NCBI GenBank assembly: GCA_903929755.1
Contig: CAIYVZ010000068.1
Location: forward strand, 1-35,572
Direction of reading: 5' to 3'
Source of the DNA: an uncultured Acidobacteriia bacterium
GTDB lineage: Bacteria; Acidobacteriota; Terriglobia; Bryobacterales; Bryobacteraceae
DNA length: 35,572 nt
The position numbers were made by a program, and so were the translations under genes. Below, in pieces: positions 33,919-35,572 of the stretch. The notes under the pieces were generated by a model. The model saw only the letters and a list, made by a program, of their open reading frames with translations. It had not been told where the DNA came from and ran no database searches. Numbering within the stretch: position 1 is the stretch's first letter; the number at the start of each line of letters is the position of its first letter.

Positions 33919-35331
33919 TCAGATTAGCTTTTTCTTCCACGACCCGTGGCGGAAGAGCCAGAGCGCGGCCAGGGTCATAGCAGTTTCCGCTGCCGGAATC
34001 GCCACGAAAACTCCACGGGAGTGCCAGCCGAGGGGGATGGAAAGAGTCCACGCCAGCGGGATCTGGAAGCACCAGTAGCAGAAAAAGTTAATCATAGACG
34101 GGGTTCGCGTGTCGCCCGCTCCGTTGAACGCCTGCACAAGAACCATGCCCCAGGCGTAGCAGATATTGCCGAGACTGACGAAACGCAGGCAATCGGAGGC
34201 GATTGCGCTGACTGCCGAATCTGCGGTGAAGAAGCCAGTGAGCTGGGGGGCGAAAACCAGAAAGACCAGCGCGAGAGTCCCCATGTAGGCCATGGTGATG
34301 CGGCCGGTTTGGTAGACGGCGGCTTCGGCCCGGTCCGGCTTCCCCGCTCCCAGGCTTTGGCCCACCAGGGTGGCGGCGGCGTTCGACATCCCCCAGCAGG
34401 GCAGGATCACAAACATGAAAATCTTGATGGCCACGTTGTAACCGGCCACCGGGACGCTGCCGAAACTGGAACAAAGCCGCACCAGACCAGCCCAACTGGC
34501 GGTGGAAATCACGAACTGGAGGATTCCTGTGAACGAGACCTTCAGCAGCCGCCACAGGACATCGGCGTTGAGGCGGATCTGGTGAATATGGACACGAACC
34601 CGGCTGGAGCCGCTCAACAACAGGTAGACCTGGAACGCGACGCCGATACCGCGTCCCGTGGTGGTGGCGACGGCCGCGCCGAGGACGTTGAGTTTCGGGA
34701 AAGGGCCCCAGCCGTTGATGAGGCAGGGATCCAGCAGGATGTTGATGCCGTTCGAAAGCCAGAGGACGCGCATGGCGAGGGCTGCGTCGCCCGCTCCGCG
34801 GAAGATCGCGTTTAAGAGGAAGAGCAGGAAGATGGTGGCGGAACCACCCAGCAGGACCTGCGTGTAGTGCGTCCCCACGCGGATGACGGAGTCGCTGGCT
34901 CCCATCAGGCGGAGGAGGTCTGCCGCGAAGAACATGCCGAGAACGCTGACGATGGCCGAGATGAGAATACCGACCGCAATGGCCTGCACAGCTCCCACGG
35001 CGGCGCCTTCGTTGTCCTTCTCGCCGATGCGGCGGGAAACAAAGGCGGTGGTGGCCATGCTGAGGCCGATGGCGACGCCGAAAATCAGGACGATGATGGA
35101 TTCGGTCAGCGCAACGGTGGCGAGCGAATCCACGCCGAGCCGCGCCACGAAGAACATATCCACAACGCCGAACAGGGATTCCATCAGCATCTCGAGGATC
35201 ATCGGAATCGAGAGTAACAGGATGGCGCGGCGGAGGCTGCCTTCCGTAAAGTCGCGGTGGCCGCCGCCTAAAGCTTCCCGAAAGAGATGAAACACACGAC
35301 TGCGCTGTGATGTGGAGGTGGTCTGTTGCAA
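33919..35331 (-). CDS. MATE-family multidrug/toxin exporter
   Basis: 470 residues from TTG 35331; a GTG at 35295 is an alternative start. About twelve TM helices in two bundles are visible. The first begins SLRRAILLLSIPMILEMLME and SLFGVVDMFFVARLGVDSLA, the classical MATE N-terminus. The second half contains KIFMFVILPCWGMSNAAATL and GQSLGAGKPDRAEAAVYQTG, and the family motif VQAFNGAGDTRTPSMINFFC. It exports cationic or organic compounds using a Na+ or H+ gradient across the inner membrane. It ends GSWKKKLI and the propeller gene follows on the same strand. Confidence 0.92.
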   Translation of the reverse strand: MQQTTSTSQRSRVFHLFREALGGGHRDFTEGSLRRAILLLSIPMILEMLMESLFGVVDMFFVARLGVDSLATVALTESIIVLIFGVAIGLSMATTAFVSRRIGEKDNEGAAVGAVQAIAVGILISAIVSVLGMFFAADLLRLMGASDSVIRVGTHYTQVLLGGSATIFLLFLLNAIFRGAGDAALAMRVLWLSNGINILLDPCLINGWGPFPKLNVLGAAVATTTGRGIGVAFQVYLLLSGSSRVRVHIHQIRLNADVLWRLLKVSFTGILQFVISTASWAGLVRLCSSFGSVPVAGYNVAIKIFMFVILPCWGMSNAAATLVGQSLGAGKPDRAEAAVYQTGRITMAYMGTLALVFLVFAPQLTGFFTADSAVSAIASDCLRFVSLGNICYAWGMVLVQAFNGAGDTRTPSMINFFCYWCFQIPLAWTLSIPLGWHSRGVFVAIPAAETAMTLAALWLFRHGSWKKKLI

Positions 35332-35538
35332 ATTGTGGCTCCCAAAATTACGTGGGCGGGAAAACGTCGTGCGAAATGAGCGTGGTTGCCAGCCACAAAA
35401 CCCATCGCGCGCCGCGAGACAAGAAGAAGGTTTTAGAAGTCTAGGAGCCTGTCGGAGATAGATTAGGTGGTTGGCGGTGAGCGGAAATATTTCTGAACTT
35501 TCCTGGACCCTGGAGGCTAAGTCCTTTATCCTGGGTCT
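35332..35538. other. Intergenic region probably containing the left end of an IS
   Basis: 207 bases without a convincing gene. The bases around 35441-35480 (TCTAGGAGCCTGTCGGAGAT onwards) look like the outer end of an IS1182/IS5-type element, shortly upstream of the transposase-like start. The IS boundary cannot be proven without the other end. The 5' part should hold the MATE promoter. Confidence 0.35.
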
Positions 35539-35572
35539 GTGAGCAAGAACTTCCGAACGTGCGATCTGGATC
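35539..35572 (+). CDS. Start of an IS1182-family transposase (cut by window edge)
   Basis: Eleven codons from GTG 35539 read MSKNFRTCDLD before the window ends. This resembles the invariant N-terminus of IS1182-type transposases (typically MS..FRPYD.DQ..LLPPS), with the usual Pro-Tyr replaced by Thr-Cys. The fragment is too short for certainty, but the preceding GAGCCTGTCGGAGAT-like sequence supports an IS end. Confidence 0.5.
   Translation, partial: MSKNFRTCDLD

Overview
The window looks like chromosome of a GC-rich member of the Acidobacteriota, most likely Bryobacteraceae/Solibacteraceae. The best taxonomic marker is the C-terminus of the 1079-residue beta-propeller protein (30627-33866, minus strand), which resembles the Solibacter C-terminal domain family (TIGR03437). 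The many secreted or Tat-exported enzymes and the lineage-style hypothetical proteins agree with this. All family calls come from reading translated sequence; no database search was run.

Left edge (1-1614): the truncated end of an insertion sequence carrying 22-bp direct repeats, then a two-gene cassette (a SLATT-like two-TM membrane protein plus a 72-residue Pro/Arg-rich protein), then the wreck of a second B12-radical SAM gene and a small orphan ORF. 1692-7851 holds a B12-binding radical SAM enzyme of the HpnP-like/DUF4070 type, a divergent CLC transporter, a cysteine-less thioredoxin-fold protein, an S41-type protease homologue and a duplicated LolA-like secreted protein.

7881-16320 is built around a CzcCBA/CusCBA-type metal efflux operon (9884-15611). 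On its left are a sialidase-like gene broken by one extra G in a G8 run and a VCBS-repeat secreted protein. On its right is the decayed 3' end of a second sialidase copy, then a hicBA module whose toxin has lost its start codon, its catalytic His and a Trp codon. 16533-24360 carries an O-methyltransferase, a ThuA-like protein overlapping a HEAGH-motif protein, and an AraC regulator divergent from a molybdenum hydroxylase (IorA/IorB-like), an aldo/keto reductase and a cupin that appears to have lost about 33 internal residues.

24362-35331 is mostly housekeeping: DUF423 protein, tRNA-Phe(GAA), class I fumarase, a tightly coupled Uma2/SCO1/TPR gene run, hemB, a tiny zinc-ribbon protein, the beta-propeller protein and a MATE exporter. 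The right edge (35539-35572) appears to be the start of an IS1182-family transposase.

The most notable points are the SLATT cassette beside the IS end, the stepwise inactivation of HicA next to an open hicB, and two decayed paralogue fragments (radical SAM and sialidase) sitting close to their intact or near-intact relatives, which point to past tandem duplication and insertion.
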